The notes under the pieces are model-generated. The model saw only the letters and a list, made by a program, of their open reading frames with translations. It was not told the DNA's origin and searched no databases. Below are positions 1 through 7,080 of a DNA stretch of 36,703 bases, one piece after another. The DNA lies in the NCBI GenBank assembly GCA_019235245.1, contig JAFAKO010000117.1, forward strand, positions 1 to 36,703. The letters are read 5' to 3'. The position numbers and the translations under genes were made by a program. Positions within the stretch are counted from its first letter, which is position 1, and every line of letters begins with the position of its first letter. This DNA comes from Gammaproteobacteria bacterium. Its GTDB lineage: Bacteria; Pseudomonadota; Gammaproteobacteria; Steroidobacterales; Steroidobacteraceae.

Positions 1-678
1 GACATCGTCGCGGATGTGATCGTCAGCCACGCGCTGAAACCCGTGCTCGCGCAGGGCGCTGACGATGGCGTAGGCGTTCGAGCGGCGCACCTGGTGCGCG
101 AGCACCGGTTCGCCCGGCTCGACCAGCTCGTTACCCGTGGAGATCACGGCGAGCATTGGCTGGCTCGCGACACGAATGCGCGCCATGCCGGCGGAAGCGG
201 CGATGGCGATCTCAGGAGCCCGCAGGCGCTGCCCGGCCCGCAGCAGCAGCGCTCCCTGTCGGGCATCGCTGCCACGGCGATGAACGTTCTGCCAGGGCTC
301 GACCTGGACATCGGTCGCCAGCTGCGCCTGCCCGCGCGCGATCACCAGCCGCTCGACCGCCACCACGCTGTCGCAGCCTGCTGGCAGCACTGCACCGGTC
401 ATGACCTCGATGCAGTCCGCCGCCGCACCGAGCGTCAACGGCGCGTCGCCGGCGGCTTGCGTTGCCTGGATGCGGAACAGGCGCGAGCCCGCGCCTACCG
501 CATGGCTGTCGAGCGCAACTCCATCCATGGCCACGCGGTCGTACGGCGGCTGGTCCCGCTCGGCGTACACGTTCTCGCGTAACACGGCGCCGGCGCACTG
601 CGCCAGCGGCAGGGACTCGATCGGCAGGCACTGAAGATGCTGGCCGATCAGCTGGTCTGCGTCGGCCGGGGTGAGCAC
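1..678 (-). CDS. moeA: Molybdopterin molybdenumtransferase MoeA (N-terminal part; truncated by the window edge)
   Basis: Minus-strand open frame from a GTG at 678 (MLTPADADQLIGQHLQCLPIESLPLAQCAGAVLRENVYAERDQPPYDRVAMDGVAL...) through ...VISTGNELVEPGEPV..., the typical MoeA DR.AMDG and STG.EL motifs. It is absent from the ORF track because it runs off the edge. Confidence 0.9.
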   Translation of the reverse strand, partial: MLTPADADQLIGQHLQCLPIESLPLAQCAGAVLRENVYAERDQPPYDRVAMDGVALDSHAVGAGSRLFRIQATQAAGDAPLTLGAAADCIEVMTGAVLPAGCDSVVAVERLVIARGQAQLATDVQVEPWQNVHRRGSDARQGALLLRAGQRLRAPEIAIAASAGMARIRVASQPMLAVISTGNELVEPGEPVLAHQVRRSNAYAIVSALREHGFQRVADDHIRDDV

Positions 679-1050
679 TCAGCCCTTCTTGTCGGCCGTC
701 CTGGCCTTGTAGACCTTCACCTGCTCGTTGAAGCGGTCGGCGATCGCCTGGAGCTGGTCGACGGCGGCATTGTGTTTCTGGGCCTCGACGCGCTGCATGT
801 CCGCCTTCTGCTCGGGCTTCAGCTTGTCGCCGCCCTTGGCGATGGCGTCATCGAGCTCCTTGTCGATGCAGGCGGTGTAGTCATTGATCGACTTCTGGTA
901 CGCGTTGACGGCCTTCTGGCCGGCCACCATGTCCTCGAGCGTTGCGGTCGCGCCGTCGGGGATTTTCGCCGGTGCCTGCGGATAAGGGCAGTCGGCGTAC
1001 ACGGGGGCTGCCGTAGCCGCGACGAACGCGATCGCGAGAAGAGCCTTCAT
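679..1050 (-). CDS. Small secreted hypothetical protein (123 aa, signal peptide)
   Basis: ORF MKALLAIAFVAATAAPVYADCPYPQAP... with a clear signal peptide. Its stop abuts the moeA start. Confidence 0.75.
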   Translation of the reverse strand: MKALLAIAFVAATAAPVYADCPYPQAPAKIPDGATATLEDMVAGQKAVNAYQKSINDYTACIDKELDDAIAKGGDKLKPEQKADMQRVEAQKHNAAVDQLQAIADRFNEQVKVYKARTADKKG

Positions 1051-1109
1051 AGAAAGATCCTGATACGTGGAATTGGACCGCTATCTTAAGAGGCGCTCGG
1101 CAGCGGATG

Positions 1110-1784
1110 CTACTGCGAGCGCGCCGCCGGCCGGGCTGCCGCCCGCGGACGCCGGGCGGTTGTCTTCCGCGGACGGGTCCGCGGGGACAGGTAGCAGCCG
1201 CGGGCATGGTCGTTCACCACCCCTACCGCCTGCAGGAAGGCGTAGATGATGGTCGAGCCGACGAAGCGGAAGCCGCGCCGCGCAAGATCACGGGAAATCG
1301 CATCACTGAGCGCGCTGCGTGCCGGGACGGGCCCGTCGCCGGGGCGGCGGACCACCGGCCGGCCCCCCGTAAAGGACCACAGATACCGATCGAACGAGCC
1401 GCACTCGCGTTGCACCGCAAGGAATGCGGCGGCGTTGCTGATGGTGGAATCGATTTTCAGGCGGTTACGGACGATCGCCGGGTCGCGCAGCAGGGCGGCG
1501 CGTCGCCGCGCGTCGAAGCTCGCAACACGCCGCACGTTGAAGTTGGCGAAGGCGCGGCGGTAACCGGCGCGCTTGCGCAGTATGGTCAACCATGACAGCC
1601 CCGCCTGCGCCCCCTCGAGCGTGAGCATCTCGAAGAGCCGCCGGTCATCGTGCACCGGCCGCCCCCACTCCTCATCGTGGTAGCGCACGTAGTCCGGATC
1701 GGCGCTGCTCGCCCACTTACAGCGCCGGCGCTGCGCGCTCCGCCGGCGCCCGGTACGCGCCGCTCCTGCCCGGTCGGCCATCAT
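1110..1784 (-). CDS. tag: DNA-3-methyladenine glycosylase I
   Basis: CKWASSADPDYVRYHDEEWGRPVHDDRRLFEMLTLEGAQAGLSWLTILRKRAGYRRAF... is the Tag family signature. The start is trimmed to the MMADRAG codons at 1784; the 476-aa ORF is an over-extension. Confidence 0.93.
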   Translation of the reverse strand: MMADRAGAARTGRRRSAQRRRCKWASSADPDYVRYHDEEWGRPVHDDRRLFEMLTLEGAQAGLSWLTILRKRAGYRRAFANFNVRRVASFDARRRAALLRDPAIVRNRLKIDSTISNAAAFLAVQRECGSFDRYLWSFTGGRPVVRRPGDGPVPARSALSDAISRDLARRGFRFVGSTIIYAFLQAVGVVNDHARGCYLSPRTRPRKTTARRPRAAARPAARSQ

Positions 1785-1868
1785 CCGATAATGGCACGCG
1801 CCGCGGGTCGCCGCATCGTACAATCCGCGCGCCGACAGCTTCGGCCGATCCGGTGCTCGCGGCTTATC

Positions 1869-2675
1869 GTGATCGAACCGTTGCCGAAGAGTCCGCTCCT
1901 CGCCGTCATCCTCTGCCTGATGCTCACGGGCCTGGGCATGCCCTCTCTCGCGTGCGCCGACGCCGGGCCGCCATTCCTCACCAACGACCCCGGCACCCCC
2001 GGCAATGGCAACTGGGAAATCAACATCGCCGCGATGCAGACGACGCTCCCGGGCGTATCGAATTGGCAGCTTCCGCAGCTCGATATCAACCTCGGACTCG
2101 GTGATCGCGTCCAGCTCACGGGCGAGATTCCTTATGTCGTGGTCAACACCACCGGACAGCCGCAGGCGAGCGGTTGGGGCAACGCCAATCCGGGCATCAA
2201 ATGGCGATTCTTCGATCAGGGGGAAGAGGGCTGGCAGATCTCGACGTTTCCCATGTATCAGACCGCAGTATCGGAGGAGGCGCAGAGCAAGGGGATCGGG
2301 GTGGCAGGGCCGCGGTTGTTCCTGCCGCTCGAGGTGGCCCGCAAGTTCGGTCCCCTGACCTTCAATTTCGAGGCCGGCAGCTACATTCCGCTGCACGGCG
2401 ATCACGAGCACATCGTCGGTCTCGTCGCCGGGTATCAGGTAACCCCACGCCTCGAGCTCGACGGGGAGCTCTACGACGATCACATCCGCGGCGGGACCGA
2501 CGTCACGACCTTCGATGTTGGCGGGCGTTATCGCCTGCATCGCGGCTTCAACCTGCTGTTCATGGCCGGGCGAAGCCTCGGCGGCAACTCACCCGGGCAG
2601 GTGGAGTTCATGGGTTACCTCGGCATCCAGATCCTGCTGAGTCACTTCGGGCGTACCCTGATCGACGAGCATTGA
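1869..2675 (+). CDS. Secreted/outer-membrane beta-barrel-like protein (transporter-like, MetA-pathway-of-phenol-degradation type)
   Basis: GTG start then VIEPLPKSPLLAVILCLMLTGLGMPSLACADA (signal peptide), followed by alternating beta-barrel-like segments (GNWEINIAAMQTT..., LGLGDRVQLTGEIPYVV..., ending GYLGIQILLSHFG). Confidence 0.7.
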   Translation: MIEPLPKSPLLAVILCLMLTGLGMPSLACADAGPPFLTNDPGTPGNGNWEINIAAMQTTLPGVSNWQLPQLDINLGLGDRVQLTGEIPYVVVNTTGQPQASGWGNANPGIKWRFFDQGEEGWQISTFPMYQTAVSEEAQSKGIGVAGPRLFLPLEVARKFGPLTFNFEAGSYIPLHGDHEHIVGLVAGYQVTPRLELDGELYDDHIRGGTDVTTFDVGGRYRLHRGFNLLFMAGRSLGGNSPGQVEFMGYLGIQILLSHFGRTLIDEH

Positions 2676-2737
2676 GGACAGATGCGCCGTTCTGCGCCAC
2701 CGCAGGCTTCCGCTATGATGCGAAGGAGCGATCCGCA

Positions 2738-3328
2738 ATGAGCACGCCCGCCTCCCGAGCACCAGCACCAGACCCGTCCGCCGAGCTGCGCTACACCCGC
2801 GGCGCGGTGGCGCTGCACTGGACGATGGCCGTGTTGATCGTCGTGGTGGGAGTGCTCGGGCTGCTGCACGACTCCTGGCCACGCAGCACGCAGAAGTTCT
2901 GGATTAACCTGCACGCACTCATCGGGCTGCTCGTGTGGGTGCTCATCGTGGTGCGTCTCGCCTGGCGCCTGCGGCACCCGCCTCCGGCGTTGCCACCGGA
3001 GATCGGCGTGCTGCCGCGTCGACTCTCGTACGCCGTGCACCTGCTGCTGTACGTGCTCGTCTTCGTCATCCCGCTCGTCGGCATCGTCACCTTCGTCTGG
3101 CACGGCCGGGCGTTCGATTTCGGGCTGTTCCGGGTGGACTTCGGCGTGCGCTCGAACCGCGCGATCTTTCATCCTACCGAGGACCTGCACGGTTACCTCG
3201 CGTACACGCTGTTTACCCTCATCGGCATTCACCTGGCTGCCGCGTTGTGGCATCAGTTCGTGTGGCGCGACCGGCTGTTGCAGCGCATGTGGCCGGCCGT
3301 GGCGGAGCGTTCGCGCACATCCCGGTGA
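2738..3328 (+). CDS. Cytochrome b561 family protein
   Basis: RYTRGAVALHWTMAVLIVVVGVLGLLHD..., LHALIGLLVWVLIVVRLAWRLRHPPP, HGYLAYTLFTLIGIHLAAALWHQFVWRDRLLQRMWP: four TM helices with conserved His. Confidence 0.9.
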   Translation: MSTPASRAPAPDPSAELRYTRGAVALHWTMAVLIVVVGVLGLLHDSWPRSTQKFWINLHALIGLLVWVLIVVRLAWRLRHPPPALPPEIGVLPRRLSYAVHLLLYVLVFVIPLVGIVTFVWHGRAFDFGLFRVDFGVRSNRAIFHPTEDLHGYLAYTLFTLIGIHLAAALWHQFVWRDRLLQRMWPAVAERSRTSR

Positions 3329-3364
3329 GGGCCGCCACTGCGGGTGGCCCCGCCGGAAAACTTC

Positions 3365-3370
3365 TATAAT
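3365..3370 (+). promoter_or_regulatory. -10 element (TATAAT) of the tRNA-Arg promoter with a GC-rich discriminator
   Basis: Exact TATAAT 9 bp before the tRNA 5' end, followed by TACGCCGC. No good -35 was seen. Confidence 0.55.
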
Positions 3371-3379
3371 TACGCCGCT

Positions 3380-3456
3380 GCGCCCGTAGCTCAGTTGGAT
3401 AGAGCATCAGGCTTCGAACCTGAGGGTCGGGAGTTCGAATCTCTCCGGGCGCGCCA
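3380..3456 (+). tRNA. tRNA-Arg (anticodon TCG)
   Basis: GCGCCCG...CGGGCGC acceptor (3380-3386/3446-3452), TAGCTCAGTTGGATAGAGC D arm, TCAGG-CTTCGAA-CCTGA anticodon arm, GGGAGTTCGAATCTC T arm, encoded CCA at 3454-3456. Confidence 0.97.
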
Positions 3457-3509
3457 AAATTTTAAAAGCGGGTGAGTGCTCCGAGAACTCATCTGCGTGA
3501 GCCGGGTGA

Positions 3510-3639
3510 GAACTCCCGACCGCCGCCGCAGGCGGCGCGGGAGTTCGACAACCTGGCGAGTCCCCGAGCCAGGTTGGACGCACGCAGGTCTGTGCGTGCG
3601 GTCCCGAGCGCAGCGAGGGACGAGGCCGCGTCCGCGGCC
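3510..3639. repeat. Cluster of five consecutive inverted repeats downstream of tRNA-Arg
   Basis: (1) GAACTCCCG-AC-CGCCGCC-GCA-GGCGGCG-CGGGAGTTC at 3510-3546; (2) CAACCTGGC-10-GCCAGGTTG at 3549-3576; (3) CGCACGCA-6-TGCGTGCG at 3579-3600; (4) GTCCC-11-GGGAC at 3601-3621; (5) GGCCGCG-TC-CGCGGCC at 3624-3639. Confidence 0.85.
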
Positions 3640-3764
3640 GAGCACAACCATCCTACCGTCCAGCGCGCCGCTTACTGAAACGAAGGCGGGACGTGGGAAT
3701 ATTCGGGCTTACACGAGGCCCCAGTTGCGGCAAACTCCCGCCCCTTCCAAGGACCTAGCACGTC

Positions 3765-4004
3765 ATGCCCCACGAAACCACTGTTCCAGTATTGCTATCG
3801 ATGCGTGTCAAGTGCTGGTGCGGTTATGCCAGCGATCAGGACTTCTTGCTCGATATGCCGCAGAGCAAGGCGCATTCGATGCAGGCATCAGAGCTCACCG
3901 CATGCCCGGACTGTGGCGCTCCGATTCGGATTCATCTCAAGCGCACGAGTACGGCCGGAGGGGAGCTGCGTACGTTCGAGCTCTCGCCGCCGCCTTCCCA
4001 CTAG
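3765..4004 (+). CDS. Small zinc-ribbon-like protein (79 aa)
   Basis: ORF MPHETTVPVLLSMRVKCWCGYASDQDF...LTACPDCGAPIRIHLKR with CxC and CxxC motifs. AAGGA lies upstream and a strong hairpin downstream. It could instead start at the internal ATG (MRVKCWCG). Confidence 0.6.
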   Translation: MPHETTVPVLLSMRVKCWCGYASDQDFLLDMPQSKAHSMQASELTACPDCGAPIRIHLKRTSTAGGELRTFELSPPPSH

Positions 4005-4021
4005 CCAGAGGTCCGTAGCGG

Positions 4022-4054
4022 CACGGGGCGCTCCTGCTGACGGAGCGCCCCGTG
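4022..4054. terminator. Strong 12-bp hairpin between convergent units (probable bidirectional terminator)
   Basis: CACGGGGCGCTC-9 nt-GAGCGCCCCGTG, perfect 12-bp stem; only a weak T tract follows. Confidence 0.6.
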
Positions 4055-4068
4055 GTTTGCACCTCAGA

Positions 4069-4308
4069 TCAGCGCTCGACGTAGTTGACCGAGGTTCTCC
4101 AGTTGGCACCGCCGTCGCGCGTTCCGCCGCAGGTCCCGAGTGCGCTGAAATCGAAATCGGATCCCGTGCAGTTCGGATACTGGATGTACTCGCTCGCGAA
4201 GTAGAATTTCCCGTCCGACCAGATCGCCCACCCATGGTCGCCCCACCGCGGGCGTGTCGGACCGGGATAGCCGGCATATTCCGTGAGTCCGTCCTGCGGG
4301 GACTGACC
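4069..4308 (-). pseudogene. C-terminal remnant of a secreted sialidase/BNR-repeat-like protein (no start codon)
   Basis: Minus-strand open frame between TGA (4311-4309) and TGA (4071-4069) reads GQSPQDGLTEYAGYPGPTRPRWGDHGWAIWSDGKFYFASEYIQYPNCTGSDFDFSALGTCGGTRDGGANWRTSVNYVER*. It is protein-like, Trp/Tyr/Cys-rich and has no in-frame ATG. It is not in the ORF track. Confidence 0.65.
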
Positions 4309-4310
4309 TC

Positions 4311-4339
4311 ACCGCACCGGTCGAAGCGACCGGTGCGGT
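4311..4339. terminator. 13-bp perfect hairpin downstream of the 493-aa secreted protein gene
   Basis: ACCGCACCGGTCG-AAG-CGACCGGTGCGGT, 33 bp past the stop of the minus-strand CDS. Confidence 0.6.
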
Positions 4340-4371
4340 ATTGACGCATCAGACGTGACCGGCCACCCGGC

Positions 4372-5850
4372 TCAGTCACTATCGCCGCCTGTCGGCGGGA
4401 TGCAGGGATTGGCGCGCGGGCCGCTGGTGTTCTGGCCAAAGAACCACGGCAGATTCGCGGGCCCCCAGCCTTTGTCGCGGCCGAATGTATTAACACCCGG
4501 ACCCGTGATGTTGCCAAACACGAGCGCACAGGTGCTCACGCTGCCGCTGTTTTCCAGCGAGTAGAACGGATAGAACTGCGCTCCGGCGGGCGGCACCACG
4601 CAGCCAACTCCGTTCGGCTGACAGGTCGACTCCGAGGCCGAGACATCGGTTTCCAGGTAAACGATCGGGTACGGCCGATCGTATCTACCCTCCTCGCCCG
4701 AGCGGCTGAGCGGGCCGATGCCGCTGCCTGCCACCGAGCGGATGGCGAGCGACGTGGCGTTGTTGGCCGTGCCGTCCGGCCAGTCAAACCGGTACGAGGT
4801 GCCGTCGAAGTCGACGTCCGCTCCGAGGCAGCCGGCCACGGTCGGACCGGGAAAGCACGGCGCATCGTCCGCGTCATTGTCGCCATTGACACCGGGCGTG
4901 AAATGGCCGATCTCCACCGCGAAGTTGACGTTGGCCTGCAGAGCCGCCCAGTTAACGAAGTTGCCGAACTTCGCCGTGTCGAACAGGGGGTGGAAATTGA
5001 AGTTCGTGCCTGCGCAGGTGTTCGGGTCGGTGTTCTGGAAGCCGTTCGCTGCGCTGGCCACCATGTACCCGGACTGCCCGGTAGTCAGGTCTTCCACGCG
5101 CGTCACCAGTCCTGAGGGGGTGTCCTTGATGGTGATGCGCAGATGATCGCCCTGGTTCATGAGCAGCGTGTGCGCATTGGGGGTAAGCGTGGCGCTGTTG
5201 GCGTTGGCCGGCCCCGGCGGACCGGTGGGGACACCGTCGGTCTGAATCCAGGCGAAGTTGACCGGCTCGGTGCAGTTCGGGTTCAGGCCCCCCGTGCTCA
5301 TGAGCTCCAGGCTGTCGATGTTGAGTGCCGCACACCAATGGGTCAGATCGCAGCTGATCTGTGTAATGAAGGGCGGAAACCCCGGGGGATAGAACTGCAG
5401 CTCGAGGAAGGCTGAGCCTGCCAAGGAGGGGTTGTTCTCGTCGCTATCGGGTATACACGGCGCGGTTGGATAGGAATTCGGGTCGCACATGGCCAGGGCG
5501 AACCAGAAAGCAACCTGATTCTCGAAGGTCTGGGTCGCCGGGAGCGGTCGCTCGCGCGGCAGAGTGATATCCCACTGCAGGTTGTTGCCGGAATGCGGCA
5601 CGGTCGAGATAAAACCAATGCTCGGCTCGTCGTGACCGATGTAGTGGCCGTTGTCGTAGCCACGCTGATAACTGTACGCATTGAAGTAATCGGAACAGGT
5701 CATGTTGCGTTTCAGGGGCTTCTGAATGGCACTGTAGCCATTGCAATCGAGATTGCCGACGGGTGCGAATGACTGCGCGCGTAGTGCCGGAGCGGCCAAT
5801 GCCAGCATCGCGAAAATTCCCAAAATCTTGAGTGCGTATGCGTGACGCAT
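4372..5850 (-). CDS. Large secreted protein of unknown family (493 aa)
   Basis: Start placed at MRHAYALKILGIFAMLALAAPALRAQS (signal peptide; AGGAGGGAGG upstream). Mature part is Cys- and aromatic-rich (NLDCNGYSAIQKPLKRNMTCSDYFNAY..., GDNDADDAPCFPGPTVAGCLGADVDFDGTSYRFDWPDGT...). Confidence 0.85.
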   Translation of the reverse strand: MRHAYALKILGIFAMLALAAPALRAQSFAPVGNLDCNGYSAIQKPLKRNMTCSDYFNAYSYQRGYDNGHYIGHDEPSIGFISTVPHSGNNLQWDITLPRERPLPATQTFENQVAFWFALAMCDPNSYPTAPCIPDSDENNPSLAGSAFLELQFYPPGFPPFITQISCDLTHWCAALNIDSLELMSTGGLNPNCTEPVNFAWIQTDGVPTGPPGPANANSATLTPNAHTLLMNQGDHLRITIKDTPSGLVTRVEDLTTGQSGYMVASAANGFQNTDPNTCAGTNFNFHPLFDTAKFGNFVNWAALQANVNFAVEIGHFTPGVNGDNDADDAPCFPGPTVAGCLGADVDFDGTSYRFDWPDGTANNATSLAIRSVAGSGIGPLSRSGEEGRYDRPYPIVYLETDVSASESTCQPNGVGCVVPPAGAQFYPFYSLENSGSVSTCALVFGNITGPGVNTFGRDKGWGPANLPWFFGQNTSGPRANPCIPPTGGDSD

Positions 5851-6300
5851 GGGAGACCTCCCTCCTCGGATTGTTTGCCGACGCTCAGGTAACAGAGGAC
5901 TTGTGATTAGTCTTAGCGGCCCGGTTGGACTGGAATAGGGGGACGTGTACGCCCGGTTGCCGTGCGCTGTCAACGCAGGGGAATCCCCCATTCAGAAGAC
6001 CAGATAGACCTCCGTGAGCGCCGCCTGCCGTTGGGGAGCGCTTTTGCGTCAATCTGTAACGAGGCCGCAATTTGATCGTCAAACAACGGACCAACACCAA
6101 CGCAGCACTGCCTGGCTCCAGCTGACGCGCACCAGCTCATGCTGCAGACGCTAGCGGGAGTTGACGAATGGAAGCAAAAAGTCCTGCACACCGGCCGCCC
6201 GGAGGCGACTTACCGCTGGCGCGGCAATATCAGACCCCGGGGGCTAGAATCCTTCCGTCGACACCGTGGCCGTGGCCCTGTCGGCGCTGGGGATCCCGAA

Positions 6301-7080
6301 ATGAGCATGTTCGACCTCTCGGGCAAGGTTGCCCTCGTCACCGGCTCGAGCCGCGGCATCGGCAAGGCGATCGCCGTGCAGATGGCGCTGCACGGTGCGC
6401 GCGTGGTGATCTCCAGCCGCAAGGCGGAGAGCTGCGAGGCGGTGGCCGCGGAGATCGCCGCCGCCGGCGGCACGGCGATGGCCCATGCCGCGCACGTCGG
6501 GCACAAGGAGGAGCTCGAGGCGCTGGTCGAGGCGACCGTCGCCCGCTGGGGACGGATCGACGTCCTGGTGTGCAACGCGGCGACCAACCCGCATTTCGGG
6601 CCATCGATCTCGATCAAGGACGAGGCGCTCGAGAAGGTCATTCAGACCAACCTCTACAGCAACATCTGGCTGTGCAACCTCACGCTGCCCGGCATGGCGG
6701 AGCGCAAGGACGGCGCCGTGATCATCATCTCCTCGGTGGCAGGTTTCTACGGCACGAGCCTGCTCGGCGCCTATGCCATCTCCAAGGCGGCGGATATGCA
6801 GCTGGCCCGCAATCTCGCGGTCGAGTGGGGCGCACATAACATCCGCATCAACTGCATCGCGCCCGGTGTCATCCGCACGCACTTTGCCAAGGCGCTGTGG
6901 GCCGATCCGCAGCGCGAGGCGGCGCTGGCACGGCGTTATCCGCTGCGCCGCATCGGCGAGCCGGACGATGTTGCCGGTATCGCGGTCATGCTCGCCTCGC
7001 GCGCCGGCAACTTCATCACCGGGCAGACGGTGATCGTGGACGGCGGTGGCTTGATCGGCGGCGGCGAGTCCCTCAGCTAG
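6301..7080 (+). CDS. SDR family oxidoreductase
   Basis: GKVALVTGSSRGIGKAIA, NAATNP, YAISKAAD and GQTVIVDGG motifs. Confidence 0.93.
   Translation: MSMFDLSGKVALVTGSSRGIGKAIAVQMALHGARVVISSRKAESCEAVAAEIAAAGGTAMAHAAHVGHKEELEALVEATVARWGRIDVLVCNAATNPHFGPSISIKDEALEKVIQTNLYSNIWLCNLTLPGMAERKDGAVIIISSVAGFYGTSLLGAYAISKAADMQLARNLAVEWGAHNIRINCIAPGVIRTHFAKALWADPQREAALARRYPLRRIGEPDDVAGIAVMLASRAGNFITGQTVIVDGGGLIGGGESLS

Noticed and set aside
1110-2540. 476-aa ORF as an extended Tag glycosylase
   Set aside because: The N-terminal half is the antisense of the beta-barrel-like gene. Tag homology begins near 1784.
3391-3651. 86-aa minus ORF ending WRARRDSNSRPSGSKPDALSN
   Set aside because: This is the antisense of tRNA-Arg plus the hairpin cluster, a well-known kind of spurious annotation over tRNA genes.
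5851-6300. Possible transposase or small gene in the 450-bp gap before the SDR
   Set aside because: Short ORFs in all frames lack any recognisable motif. No terminal inverted repeats or target duplications were found by eye.
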